From JBFXDW01 sp050180745 (GTDB lineage Bacteria > Pseudomonadota > Alphaproteobacteria > UBA9219): a DNA stretch of 16,757 nucleotides. Within the stretch, counting starts at the first letter, position 1, and each line of letters opens with the position of its first letter. Below the pieces are notes generated by a model that did no database searches, was not told where the DNA came from, and saw only the letters and a program-made list of their open reading frames with translations. The stretch covers positions 1 through 16,757 of the forward strand of contig JBFXDW010000039.1 in the NCBI GenBank assembly GCA_050180745.1. The letters run 5' to 3'. Shown in pieces: positions 6,371 through 13,896 of the stretch. The translations under genes were made by a program, and so were the position numbers.

Positions 6371-8611
6371 CTAACTAAACCTATTGCTGCGCGTGAATCC
6401 GGTGGGAGGTAGTCGTCCCGCCTGCGCTCGCTCACCTTGCCACATACGCAGATCATGTTCGGTGCGGGTGCGGTCTCCTGACTCCCAGCTCAGGCCATCG
6501 GCAAGATTGAAGCTCTTGATATCGGAAAGCTCGGCATCTTTGTATTTTTGCAAGATTACACCTCGTCCGCGAGCCATCTCCGGTAATTGCTCAGCAGGGA
6601 AGAGCAATAATTTTCTATTCGTTCCAATCACAGCAATCGTGTCGCCTTCAAGGTGAGAGAAGGTTGTTGCGCGTACGCCTGCTGCTGGTTTTAAAACCTG
6701 TTTACCGTTTTTGGTTTGGGCCAGAACATCCTCTGCTTTGACAATAAAACCGCGACCATCCGAGGAAGCCACTATGAATTTATCATCGGCTTCATATTTT
6801 GTGAGCGCTAGGATTTCATCTTCCCCAGGCAGGTCAATGATAAGCCTTACCGGTTCGCCAAAGCCACGCCCGCCGGGGAGTTTATCAACGCAGATTGTAT
6901 AAAAACGTCCGTTGGTAGCAAAGAGAATAATTTTGTCAGTTGTCTCCATTTCCAGAGTAAAACAAGCGCAGTCGCCTTCTTTGTACTTGATTGTGGTTTC
7001 GGCTATATCGTGGCCTTTAAGGGCGCGAATCCAGCCTTTTTCGGACAATATCACTGTGACGTTTTCGCGTTCTACCGTGGCTTCGAAAGCGCTTTCGTCT
7101 ACCTCTGGAGCCGCTGCAATTTCTGTGCGTCGTGCTCCTAGTTCGGTTTTGGGACCGAAGAGTTTTTTAAGCTCGACCAGCTCTTCGTCGATTTTTTGCC
7201 AACGCAAAGACTCATCTTTCAAGAGGGCCTGAAGCTCTTTTTGTGTTTTGGAGAGTTCTTTTTGCTCGCCCTTGATTTCCATTTCTTCGAGTTTGCGCAA
7301 AGAGCGCAATTTCATGTTTAAAATCGCTTCGGCTTGCCCATCGGTAAGGGAGAAGCGTTTCATCAAAACAGGCTTAGGTTCATCCTCTGTCCGGATGATG
7401 TGAATGACTTCATCCAAATTGAGATACGCCACCAAGTAACCGGCCAGCACTTCTAAGCGGTCTTCGATTTTACTGAGGCGATAGCGGGCGCGGCGTTCTA
7501 GGACCTCGATACGGTGATCGAGATAGGCCTGTAGCGCCTGCCTTAAATCCATAACCTGCGGCACGCCGTCTTTGTCGAGCAGATTGAGGTTAAGCGATAT
7601 TTTACTTTCAAGATCCGTGTGTCGGAAAAGAGATTCCATCAGATGCACAGGGTCCACATTCTTGCTTTTGGGGACAAGCACAAGCCGTATATCCTCAGCG
7701 GACTCATCGCGAACATCGTCAAGTAAAGGCAGTTTACGTGCGTTTAAAAGCTCAGCTATTTTCTCGATAAGGCGCGACTTTTGAATCTGATAGGGAACTT
7801 CCGTGACAATAATCTGCCATGTGCCCCGAGGCAGTTCTTCAACCTCCCAGCGGGCGCGGAGGCGGAATGAGCCTCGTCCCGTTTTGTAGGATTCGATGAT
7901 TGATTCTTGTGATTCAATCAAAATGCCGCCAGTTGGAAAATCAGGGCCAGAGATAAACCCAACCAGCTTATCAATGCCTGCACGTGGTGTTTTGATAAGA
8001 TAGCGCATGGCATCGGCAAGCTCGGCCACATTGTGCGGAGGAATGGACGTTGCCATACCAACGGCAATGCCTGCGGCGCCGTTGGCCAGAAGATTAGGAA
8101 AGGCGGCGGGAAGGACGGTTGGTTCTTTGCCTGATCCGTCATAGGTTTCTCGGAAATCAATGGCATCTTCGTCGATACCCTCGAGCATCAATCGCGCGAC
8201 ATCTGTTAGTCTTGCTTCGGTATAACGCATGGCGGCGGCATTATCGCCATCAATGTTACCAAAATTACCTTGGCCCTGAATCATGGGATAGCGTTGATTG
8301 AAATCTTGGGCTAGTCGTACCAAGGCATCGTAAACGGAAGAGTCGCCATGAGGATGGTATTTACCGATGACATCGCCGACAACCCGCGCAGACTTTTTGG
8401 GAGGCAGGTTCGGGGCGAGTTTAAGTTCGCTCATCGCGTAAAGCAGGCGGCGGTGCACCGGTTTCATGCCATCGCGCACATCTGGTAACGAGCGCGCCAT
8501 AATGGTCGATAGCGCATAAGAGAGGTATCGCTCGGAAAGGGCATCAGAGAGCTTGGTATCTTCAACAGGGTGGAGTTGAGCCATTTCGGATGCGGTTGTT
8601 TTTTTCGCCAT
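6371..8611 (-). CDS. parC: DNA topoisomerase IV subunit A
   Basis: A 746-residue type IIA topoisomerase subunit that cuts and rejoins DNA to unlink replicated chromosomes, acting with ParE. The N-terminal LSERYLSYALSTIMARSLPDVRDG block is typical of the family. The catalytic tyrosine is Y130 in AAMRYTEARLT. The quinolone-contact region HPHGDSSVYDAL (86-97) has Ser at 91 and Asp at 95, the positions matching Ser80 and Glu84 of the E. coli protein. A coiled-coil region follows at about 370-480, then a C-terminal beta-pinwheel. The last 40 residues (WESGDRTRTE, then GRLPPTGF) match the tail seen in alphaproteobacterial ParC and argue for ParC rather than GyrA. There is no strong Shine-Dalgarno before the ATG. 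It is divergent from the 8845 gene, with an 88-bp gap to the convergent M48 gene. Confidence 0.95.
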   Translation of the reverse strand: MAKKTTASEMAQLHPVEDTKLSDALSERYLSYALSTIMARSLPDVRDGMKPVHRRLLYAMSELKLAPNLPPKKSARVVGDVIGKYHPHGDSSVYDALVRLAQDFNQRYPMIQGQGNFGNIDGDNAAAMRYTEARLTDVARLMLEGIDEDAIDFRETYDGSGKEPTVLPAAFPNLLANGAAGIAVGMATSIPPHNVAELADAMRYLIKTPRAGIDKLVGFISGPDFPTGGILIESQESIIESYKTGRGSFRLRARWEVEELPRGTWQIIVTEVPYQIQKSRLIEKIAELLNARKLPLLDDVRDESAEDIRLVLVPKSKNVDPVHLMESLFRHTDLESKISLNLNLLDKDGVPQVMDLRQALQAYLDHRIEVLERRARYRLSKIEDRLEVLAGYLVAYLNLDEVIHIIRTEDEPKPVLMKRFSLTDGQAEAILNMKLRSLRKLEEMEIKGEQKELSKTQKELQALLKDESLRWQKIDEELVELKKLFGPKTELGARRTEIAAAPEVDESAFEATVERENVTVILSEKGWIRALKGHDIAETTIKYKEGDCACFTLEMETTDKIILFATNGRFYTICVDKLPGGRGFGEPVRLIIDLPGEDEILALTKYEADDKFIVASSDGRGFIVKAEDVLAQTKNGKQVLKPAAGVRATTFSHLEGDTIAVIGTNRKLLLFPAEQLPEMARGRGVILQKYKDAELSDIKSFNLADGLSWESGDRTRTEHDLRMWQGERAQAGRLPPTGFTRSNRFS

Positions 8612-8650
8612 AACTATAGCTATTTCTTTGAAATTTCAGGAAGTCGGCAC

Positions 8651-8680
8651 TTTATAACCATTGCATAATTTACGCAACAA
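8651..8680 (-). promoter_or_regulatory. Candidate parC promoter
   Basis: On the minus strand TTGTTG (8680-8675) and TATAAA (8656-8651) are spaced by 18 bp. Transcription would begin near 8644, about 33 nt before the parC ATG. One copy of an 11-bp direct repeat lies within the spacer between the two hexamers. Confidence 0.5.
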
Positions 8681-8702
8681 GGAGCTAGGCTATAATTTAC
8701 GC
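8665..8702. repeat. 11-bp direct repeat in the parC / 8845-gene divergent region
   Basis: ATAATTTACGC occurs at 8665-8675 and again at 8692-8702, a 27-bp offset. The first copy overlaps the parC promoter spacer and the second lies upstream of its -35. The placement fits a repressor or activator binding pair, though no regulator is identified. Confidence 0.45.
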
Positions 8703-8772
8703 CCTAGAGACAAAGAGCTCTAACTTTTTCTTTCTGTAATACGTTGATAATATGTATGTATTTATGAAAGTT

Positions 8773-8801
8773 TTGTTGTGGAGACAAAAAATGCGTATAA
8801 T
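8773..8801 (+). promoter_or_regulatory. Strong sigma-70-like promoter of the 8845 gene
   Basis: TTGTTG (8773-8778) and a perfect TATAAT (8796-8801) are 17 bp apart. The start would be near 8808, giving a leader of about 37 nt that ends in AAAGGAG (8832-8838), 6 nt before the ATG. This is the best promoter plus ribosome site combination in the window. Confidence 0.6.
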
Positions 8802-8844
8802 TGGATAAGATTTTATTCCTTATATTTCATGAAAGGAGATTATT

Positions 8845-9357
8845 ATGACAATGACTCCTCAACAAGCGGTTAGTATCCTTTTTGACAAGACGTCTCCCGC
8901 GCTTACAGCACATGTTAATGTAACAGCAGCTCAAAAGGCCTTTTGGGATGATATTGAGACAAAACCTCATCCACAACCCGTGTTAACGGCAGATTTACAG
9001 CAAACTCTTCTAGATCAAGAACATCGGGCAGTGATGGGATGGTGTGCGGCTTTATGTGGTGAAATGCGAGGAGCTCATGCAGAGACCTTCCCTGTTCTTG
9101 CGGCATATATGCAAAAAACAAATTCTTCTGGGTGGACGATGTTGGCTCAAGCCGGGGATAAACCTGCGGTTATTGCTCATTCTCTTTGTACTTATGCAGC
9201 TCATGTCGTGAAGGGACGGTCATCATTGCCTTCCTCAGACAGGAACGGTTCTTTGACGGAGGTTGTAGAAGATGTTCTGGTTCCCATGCTGCCTACGATG
9301 ATTGATCGGCGCTATGTAGAGAGCTATGCCTCACAGATTCTTATGCCGCAGCAGTAG
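8845..9357 (+). CDS. Conserved-looking protein of unknown function
   Basis: A 170-residue protein I do not recognise. It has no signal peptide or membrane span and reads as mainly helical and soluble, with Cys residues at 67, 71 and 114 and a DRRYVESYASQIL helix near the end. An AAAGGAG site 6 nt before the ATG and a consensus promoter make it very likely to be expressed. It is divergent from parC. Its last 17 bp overlap the 3' end of recO on the other strand, so the pair converges with no terminator between them. No enzyme motif is visible and I assign no function. Confidence 0.8.
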   Translation: MTMTPQQAVSILFDKTSPALTAHVNVTAAQKAFWDDIETKPHPQPVLTADLQQTLLDQEHRAVMGWCAALCGEMRGAHAETFPVLAAYMQKTNSSGWTMLAQAGDKPAVIAHSLCTYAAHVVKGRSSLPSSDRNGSLTEVVEDVLVPMLPTMIDRRYVESYASQILMPQQ

Positions 9358-10108
9358 CTAGGGGCTGCTCATCCTTCTGATAAAGGGCGCGTAGGCGTTG
9401 GCGTGCTAGAGGCAACATGCCGTCTATAGGGATCAATCTGCGGCTTTGGGGATTGATGAAGACATGGTTTTCTAGAAAATAGCCCGTCAGATCAAGGCCC
9501 TTGGCAATCTCACTTTCATCTCCTATGTTTCCGCTGCATAAGAAAGCCGGTAAGGGAAGAAGTTTGTCGGCATATGCGGCTGCTGCTAGGGCTGTTGCCG
9601 CGCGGCCTGTGCGCGGGCTGATATAGGCGAGGCCCTTTTTTGCGCCTGACAGGGCGCAGCACGACATATCAAGCCCGTATCCAAGTGCTTTTAGAACGCC
9701 TAGCTCCCACTTGATATAGGAGGGTCCCCAATGTTCGGCTTGTTCCAAGGAAAAGAGGGCGCATAATCCATGATAAATATGGGGCATAGCCTGCCGTTCA
9801 GGCAAGCTGGCTTCTGTAACTGTTACGGCGCTTGCAATAATGGCTAGGATTTCAGGATGATTAAGCCATGGAGCCATTGTTGCGTGGGTGAGTTCCAGCG
9901 ACATATTGCCCAGATGGCCTTCAAGTCTCGCCCGCCAGCGCACCGTCACGCGGTTGCCTGCCTGCAAGAGAGGGCGTTTACTCCGGCTCTGTCCGCCCGA
10001 GACAAGTCCTGCATGTCGTCCCCTTTGAGATGTCAACAAGGTGACAATCGCGGAGGTTTCTCCATGGGGGAGGACAGAGAGGACTATGGCTTCGTCATTC
10101 CATTCCAT
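9341..10108 (-). CDS. recO: DNA repair protein RecO
   Basis: A 255-residue protein from the ATG at 10108-10106. The frame stays open to a TTG at 10123, but MEWNDEAIVLSV is the usual N-terminus of alphaproteobacterial RecO. RecO works with RecF and RecR to load RecA on gapped DNA coated with single-strand binding protein. The N-terminal OB-fold region (about 1-80) contains the HGET and GLVSGGQSRSKRP segments. The middle region has a CALSGAKKGLAYISPRTGRA stretch in place of the four-Cys zinc finger of Gram-positive RecO. A TATAAT-type -10 lies at 10147-10142. The 3' end overlaps the convergent 8845 gene. Confidence 0.92.
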   Translation of the reverse strand: MEWNDEAIVLSVLPHGETSAIVTLLTSQRGRHAGLVSGGQSRSKRPLLQAGNRVTVRWRARLEGHLGNMSLELTHATMAPWLNHPEILAIIASAVTVTEASLPERQAMPHIYHGLCALFSLEQAEHWGPSYIKWELGVLKALGYGLDMSCCALSGAKKGLAYISPRTGRAATALAAAAYADKLLPLPAFLCSGNIGDESEIAKGLDLTGYFLENHVFINPQSRRLIPIDGMLPLARQRLRALYQKDEQPLATAAA

Positions 10109-10141
10109 GATACCGTCAATCAATATCCATTTTCAGCCCGA

Positions 10142-10147
10142 ATTATA
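10142..10147 (-). promoter_or_regulatory. Candidate -10 element of recO
   Basis: TATAAT on the minus strand, about 35 bp before the recO ATG. No good -35 hexamer lies at the proper spacing, so it would be a weak or activated promoter. It overlaps the outer arm of a nested dyad (10144-10211). Confidence 0.3.
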
Positions 10148-10211
10148 GGCTATCTTATTTAACGACACACCTTAGATCAACAAGCAGTTATGGCTGATCT
10201 ATAGCCCTATA
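10144..10211. repeat. Nested inverted repeats between the kinase stop and recO
   Basis: An inner perfect 7-bp pair, TAGATCA (10173-10179) and TGATCTA (10195-10201), lies within an imperfect outer pair, TATAGGCTAT (10144-10153) and ATAGCCCTATA (10201-10211). The two right arms share base 10201. The outer right arm covers the kinase stop codon. There is no T-tract on either strand, so this is not a standard rho-independent terminator. It may be an operator for recO or an RNA fold at the end of the kinase transcript. Confidence 0.4.
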
Positions 10212-11610
10212 AATCTTGTCCGACGCGGTCTGCTTTGAAAGACAGCAAAACGCTTGTGCCTTCATTGACCTTGCTTTGAATGGTCATTGTGCCGCCATGT
10301 AGTTCTACGAGCGCGCGCGTCAAAGGAAGGCCAAGACCTGTTCCTTGATTTTTACGGCTCAGGGCGCTTTCAATCTGACCAAAGGGTGCCATGGCAATAG
10401 GAATCTCGTCCGTTGCCATACCAATACCTGTATCGGCGACTTCAATAAGCATGTTGCCATTATCAGCAATAGAGGCACTTAGTGAGACATTGCCGCCTTC
10501 TGGTGTAAATTTGATGGCATTGGTTAAAAGATTGGTTAGAACTTGCTTGAAGGCGCGTTCTTCGGCACGTAAAGAAGGCATGGCCGGAGGAATAACAAGC
10601 GATAACTTGACTTTTCCCATTTTTGCTCTAGCTGCGACGAGTCGGGTGACATCGCGAGCGATTTGCTCAACATCCAATATTTCCTCAGAAAGGTCACGCT
10701 TACCGGCTTCGATTTTGGACATATCAAGAATGTCGTTAATTAGAGATAGTAAGAGGGAGCCGCTGTTATAGATATCTCCGGCATATTCGACATATTGCTC
10801 ATTTCCTACGGGGCCGAAAAGCTGGTCGCGAATAATTTCTGAAAAGCCGATAATTGCGTTAAGGGGGGTGCGCAATTCGTGGCTCATATTGGCCAGAAAT
10901 TCGGATTTACTACGATTGGCAAAGTCGGCCTGTTCTTTGGCGGCGAGCAATTCTTGCTCGGTTTGGCGGCGTGTTGTGATGTCGAACATGGTGCATTCAA
11001 AATGAGCAATCTTTCCGGTAGCATCACGTACAGTATGCCCTGACATATTGACCCATATTGTGGTGCCATTCGCTGTTTTGATTTCTGCTTCCTGTCCGCT
11101 TTGGCTGGAGGTTTGCATGTCGGCGATCCATCTGCGCCGTACAACAGGATCCATAAAAAGGGAGCCATGCAGATCAGGCTGTGCGAGCAGTAGATCTTGT
11201 ACGGTTTCATAGCCAAGCATGCGCGCCATGGTTCGGTTGGCTCTGACCCATTCGCCTGTGATTTTGATTTGGCAAATACCGATTGCGGCATTTTCAAAAA
11301 TAGCGCGGTACTTTTGTTCGCTCTCGCGAAGCGCGCGTGCCATCTTATCTTCGTCATCGACTTGTTGAGAGAGATCTTTATTCTGGCGGCGCAAGATTTT
11401 TGTTAGAGATAAACTCTGTTGTTTTTGAAACAAGAGCCATGCAAGATAGGCTGTGCCGCCTCCCAAAAGAAAACATCCCAGCAATATAGACCAAAAGCTA
11501 TAATGGCCTTCGTCAAAGGCCATAATAATGGAGCTTAAGGCAAACCCTGCGACAGCCACAAGGGGCAGGGCAACGAACTGAAACAGATGCTCTTTATTTG
11601 GGTGGGTCAT
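10207..11610 (-). CDS. Membrane-bound PAS sensor histidine kinase (DivJ/PleC-like catalytic core)
   Basis: A 467-residue protein. Two membrane spans (about 9-31 and 39-61) are joined by a loop of only about eight residues, so little faces the periplasm. A short coiled coil leads into a PAS domain (about 97-218, from SEQKYRAIFENAAIGI to FDITTRR). The HisKA domain has H244 in NMSHELRTPLN. The ATPase domain shows the N box NLLTNAIKFTPEGG, G1 DTGIGM, the F box PFGQI and G2 GTGLGLPLT. The PFGQIESALSRKNQGTGLGLP wording resembles the DivJ/PleC kinases that control asymmetric division in alphaproteobacteria. No response regulator is adjacent. The gene lies 60 bp after a diguanylate cyclase gene in the same orientation, which suggests linked signalling. 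The ATG has no obvious Shine-Dalgarno. Confidence 0.92.
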   Translation of the reverse strand: MTHPNKEHLFQFVALPLVAVAGFALSSIIMAFDEGHYSFWSILLGCFLLGGGTAYLAWLLFQKQQSLSLTKILRRQNKDLSQQVDDEDKMARALRESEQKYRAIFENAAIGICQIKITGEWVRANRTMARMLGYETVQDLLLAQPDLHGSLFMDPVVRRRWIADMQTSSQSGQEAEIKTANGTTIWVNMSGHTVRDATGKIAHFECTMFDITTRRQTEQELLAAKEQADFANRSKSEFLANMSHELRTPLNAIIGFSEIIRDQLFGPVGNEQYVEYAGDIYNSGSLLLSLINDILDMSKIEAGKRDLSEEILDVEQIARDVTRLVAARAKMGKVKLSLVIPPAMPSLRAEERAFKQVLTNLLTNAIKFTPEGGNVSLSASIADNGNMLIEVADTGIGMATDEIPIAMAPFGQIESALSRKNQGTGLGLPLTRALVELHGGTMTIQSKVNEGTSVLLSFKADRVGQDL

Positions 11611-11672
11611 GATGTTAACAACTACGGTTTTTCTCTTTTTGCCACAGAGAAGGCTAACATCATATTAACATC
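11611..11672. repeat. Three GATGTTA heptamers around the kinase leader
   Basis: GATGTTA is present on the plus strand at 11611-11617 and on the minus strand at 11661-11655 and 11672-11666. The two minus-strand copies are exactly 11 bp apart, one helical turn. The third copy is inverted, so the ends could pair as a 7-bp stem around a loop of about 37 nt in the leader, directly before the kinase ATG. Confidence 0.5.
11654..11668 (-). promoter_or_regulatory. CtrA-box-like site TTAA-N7-TTAG upstream of the kinase
   Basis: On the minus strand TTAA (11668-11665) is followed after exactly 7 bp by TTAG (11657-11654). The known alphaproteobacterial CtrA site is TTAA-N7-TTAA, so one base is off. The site lies about 45 bp before the kinase ATG, within a cluster of GATGTTA elements. 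Confidence 0.3.
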
Positions 11673-12984
11673 AATGTTTTTGAACGACGATCCTGTTGCG
11701 TCCCGTCTCTTTGGCTTTGTAGAGAGCTTTATCAGCACGCACCAAAATGTCATCAATAGACTTATCCTTGATTGTCATGTGGGCTACTCCCAAGCTTGTC
11801 GTGCAGTGTACGGTTTTCCGTCCTGCTTTGATCGGGGTTTCTTGGACGTGTTGTAAAATACGTTCAGCTACTTCCTGTGCGGCGGTTAAACCCGTTTCTG
11901 GCAACAGTACGGCAAATTCTTCGCCGCCCACTCTTCCTATGATGTCTGAAGCTCTCAGGCTTTCCAAGCTCGCTTTGGCTAGTGTTGCCAGAACGATATC
12001 GCCGATGGCGTGTCCAAACTCGTCATTAACTTTCTTGAAATGATCTAAGTCCATCATAATGACAGATAATTCCCGATTAAACCGTTTGGCGCGGCGTATT
12101 TCCTGCTCGGCTTGAAAAATAAAATGGCGCCTGTTACTTAGCCCTGTCAGAGCATCTGTATTGGCTTGGTGGAATAATTCTTCCTCAAGCTTTTTTCGTG
12201 CAGAAATATCATTCATTGAAAAAAGCGTTGCTGGTTCTCCCCCATACTCCATCTTGATGGCAGCAATTTCTGCGGTAAAGCATCGCCCTTGAGAACTTTT
12301 CATCTGAGCTTCAACTTCGCGCACATCTTCAATCGTGTCGATAAGCTGATAGATTTTTTCCTGTTCTTCGGGATCCACAAAGAAAGAATCGGCCTTTGAT
12401 TTCAAAAGAGGTCCCGCGCTTTGTGAGAAAAGCAAACAGGTCTTCCTGTTGACAAACTGGATGCGTCCATCACGGCGGCGTGCAATGAAAATGGGGACGG
12501 GCAGGATTTCCAAAACCGAGCGCAAAAGCTGTTCATTGCCTAAGAGAACTTGTTCGAGGGCGACTTGCGTACTTATGTCTTGGGCGGTGATTTGTACGGC
12601 TTTTTCTCCATGCCAATCAATCACGCGATGCGTTGTTGAAAGCCATATCTCATCGCCGTTCTTGGTGAGTCCGCGCATGCGCACGATTTGTCGTGGATTA
12701 TGGTCGTGCAGTAAGGACTCGTAATTGGATTCAATCTGTGGCCACTCATCAAGAGGGCAGAGTGGTCGAATTAACGGCAGCTCTAGAATATCTCGTGAGG
12801 TTTGATATTTAAACAGTTTGGCAAAGGCATGGTTTACATAAAGAGGCCTAAAATTCTTGTGAACCAGAATCCCTTCTATGGCATTGTCAATCATATCCCT
12901 GAAGTTGGGAAGGATAACATCCTCATGTCTCCGTCCTATGTAGCGGCGTTCAGATGAGGAAGATGGGGCGCGTGTTTTAGGCAT
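11671..12984 (-). CDS. PAS-PAS-GGDEF diguanylate cyclase
   Basis: A 437-residue cytoplasmic protein with no membrane span. The first PAS domain is at about 26-138 (MIDNAIEGILVHKN to ITAQDIST), the second at about 150-262 (LPVPIFIARRRDGRIQFVNR to SMNDISARK), and the GGDEF domain at about 268-437. The active site is an intact GGEEF (353-357), with the metal-binding aspartate region MMDLDHFKKVND just after position 310. An RASD inhibitory site (344-347) lies five residues before it, so the enzyme should make cyclic di-GMP and be inhibited by its own product. The PAS domains would tune activity to a cofactor or ligand I cannot name. There is no EAL domain. It lies between the ialB-like gene and the histidine kinase on one strand. 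Confidence 0.93.
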   Translation of the reverse strand: MPKTRAPSSSSERRYIGRRHEDVILPNFRDMIDNAIEGILVHKNFRPLYVNHAFAKLFKYQTSRDILELPLIRPLCPLDEWPQIESNYESLLHDHNPRQIVRMRGLTKNGDEIWLSTTHRVIDWHGEKAVQITAQDISTQVALEQVLLGNEQLLRSVLEILPVPIFIARRRDGRIQFVNRKTCLLFSQSAGPLLKSKADSFFVDPEEQEKIYQLIDTIEDVREVEAQMKSSQGRCFTAEIAAIKMEYGGEPATLFSMNDISARKKLEEELFHQANTDALTGLSNRRHFIFQAEQEIRRAKRFNRELSVIMMDLDHFKKVNDEFGHAIGDIVLATLAKASLESLRASDIIGRVGGEEFAVLLPETGLTAAQEVAERILQHVQETPIKAGRKTVHCTTSLGVAHMTIKDKSIDDILVRADKALYKAKETGRNRIVVQKH

Positions 12985-12993
12985 GATGGCGAT

Positions 12994-13002
12994 ATTATAG
13001 CA
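12994..13002 (-). promoter_or_regulatory. Extended -10 promoter of the cyclase gene, near-leaderless
   Basis: The minus strand reads TGCTATAAT at 13002-12994, a perfect -10 with the TG extension and no good -35. A start about 7 nt downstream falls near 12987, only two to four nt before the ATG at 12984. No Shine-Dalgarno could fit in such a leader. Confidence 0.5.
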
Positions 13003-13025
13003 TATTTAGTAAAAAAGAATGCCTC

Positions 13026-13565
13026 TTATGGCAGACTCATAACAGGGGCTGCGCAGGCTTTGGAAATCTGTTTATAGGCTGCATTAGAGCCTTTAAGGTT
13101 AACATTATCGGCTATTTTGCCTTTTGAGGCCAATTGGCCTGTGACAACGGCGTTAAAATCTTTACGAAGCGCGAGGGTTAGTGCTTGGTCTGTTGCCGAA
13201 TCTCGTGCCCATGCCGTGTCGTTTTTTGTAAAGAGATGAAATTTCTTGCCGTCCGCGCGGACAACAACGTCCGTTGAGGGTTTAAATTGCGCGCCAGCCT
13301 TATAGCTGACGACATCAAAAGAGCTTTCCGCAGGGCGGTGTGTGATCATCAGAACGACATTGCCGCGTTGATTTTCTTTCCCTTTTTTATGGGGGGGATC
13401 GGCGGTAAGTGACATATAGCAAACCGGATCTTTGCCCTCATAAAGGACATAAGTGTGCCAATAGCCGAACGTCCCAAGTTTCTTGGGCGAGGCTGCCTTG
13501 GTGGGTCCTGGAAAAACTACCAGAAGCGATACCGTGATGATCATAAGAAAGGCAAATCTCTTCAT
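13026..13565 (-). CDS. Secreted IalB-family (invasion-associated locus B-like) protein
   Basis: The product is 179 residues from the ATG at 13565-13563. The frame extends 39 codons further upstream, but only this ATG places a signal peptide at the N-terminus: MKR, a hydrophobic core, then cleavage near PTKA-A (about residue 24). The mature part carries the family's opening pattern, GYWHTYVLYEGKDPVCY with its conserved Cys, and the closing half (ALRKDFNAVVTGQLASKGKIADNVNLKGSNAAYKQISKAC, split here only by description) with a second Cys, giving a likely periplasmic disulfide. IalB homologues are common in alphaproteobacteria including free-living ones, so the name does not imply virulence; their biochemical role is unclear. 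The gene ends 41 bp before the cyclase ATG on the same strand. Confidence 0.82.
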   Translation of the reverse strand: MKRFAFLMIITVSLLVVFPGPTKAASPKKLGTFGYWHTYVLYEGKDPVCYMSLTADPPHKKGKENQRGNVVLMITHRPAESSFDVVSYKAGAQFKPSTDVVVRADGKKFHLFTKNDTAWARDSATDQALTLALRKDFNAVVTGQLASKGKIADNVNLKGSNAAYKQISKACAAPVMSLP

Positions 13566-13620
13566 AGCCGGAAAGATATAAAAAACTGAGCCAGAATGCA
13601 AATTTAAGGATTGGGGGGCC

Positions 13621-13694
13621 AGGGCTCCGGCTGGCATCCCATTTTGTTTTGATGATAGCGTTATTAATGCTTGTGAACCCAAGGTCGGAGCCCT
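13621..13694. repeat. 9-bp inverted repeat upstream of the ialB-like gene
   Basis: AGGGCTCCG (13621-13629) and CGGAGCCCT (13686-13694) are perfect complements separated by 56 bp. They lie in the divergent spacer between the ialB-like gene and the PAP2 gene, upstream of both. The rest of this spacer, up to 13896, contains only the promoter candidate listed next and a stray TTGACA at 13731. Confidence 0.35.
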
Positions 13695-13826
13695 AATTGG
13701 AGGGTGGTAAGGCAGATACAGTCATCTGAGTTGACAGGCTAATTTTTTGAATGTCTTATGCTCCGTGAGGCGCTAGTCCAAAGTTGCCCGATCACTTCTC
13801 AAAGTTTGTAAGTATGTTCATGTGAG

Positions 13827-13854
13827 TTGTTATCGGATCGGCTTCTGGTATAAG
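13827..13854 (+). promoter_or_regulatory. Candidate promoter of the PAP2 gene
   Basis: TTGTTA (13827-13832) and TATAAG (13849-13854) are 16 bp apart. Transcription would start near 13861, about 36 nt before the ATG at 13897. The ribosome binding site is weak. Confidence 0.4.
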
Positions 13855-13896
13855 AGCTCTGTTCTGCGAATTGAATGAGTTCTGAGTCTAAGCCAT

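Noticed and set aside
8791..8808. Five-codon frame beginning at the ATG within the promoter spacer of the 8845 gene
   Set aside because: Its start lies upstream of the predicted transcription start, so it would not be in the mRNA.
13566..13682. Upstream extension of the ialB-like frame by 39 codons
   Set aside because: The extension would bury the signal peptide, and the internal ATG at 13565 gives a standard secreted IalB N-terminus.
13690..13800. tRNA-like run of bases in the spacer before the PAP2 gene
   Set aside because: A GGTGGTAAGGC-like D-arm can be imagined, but no T-arm sequence or acceptor stem pairing follows.
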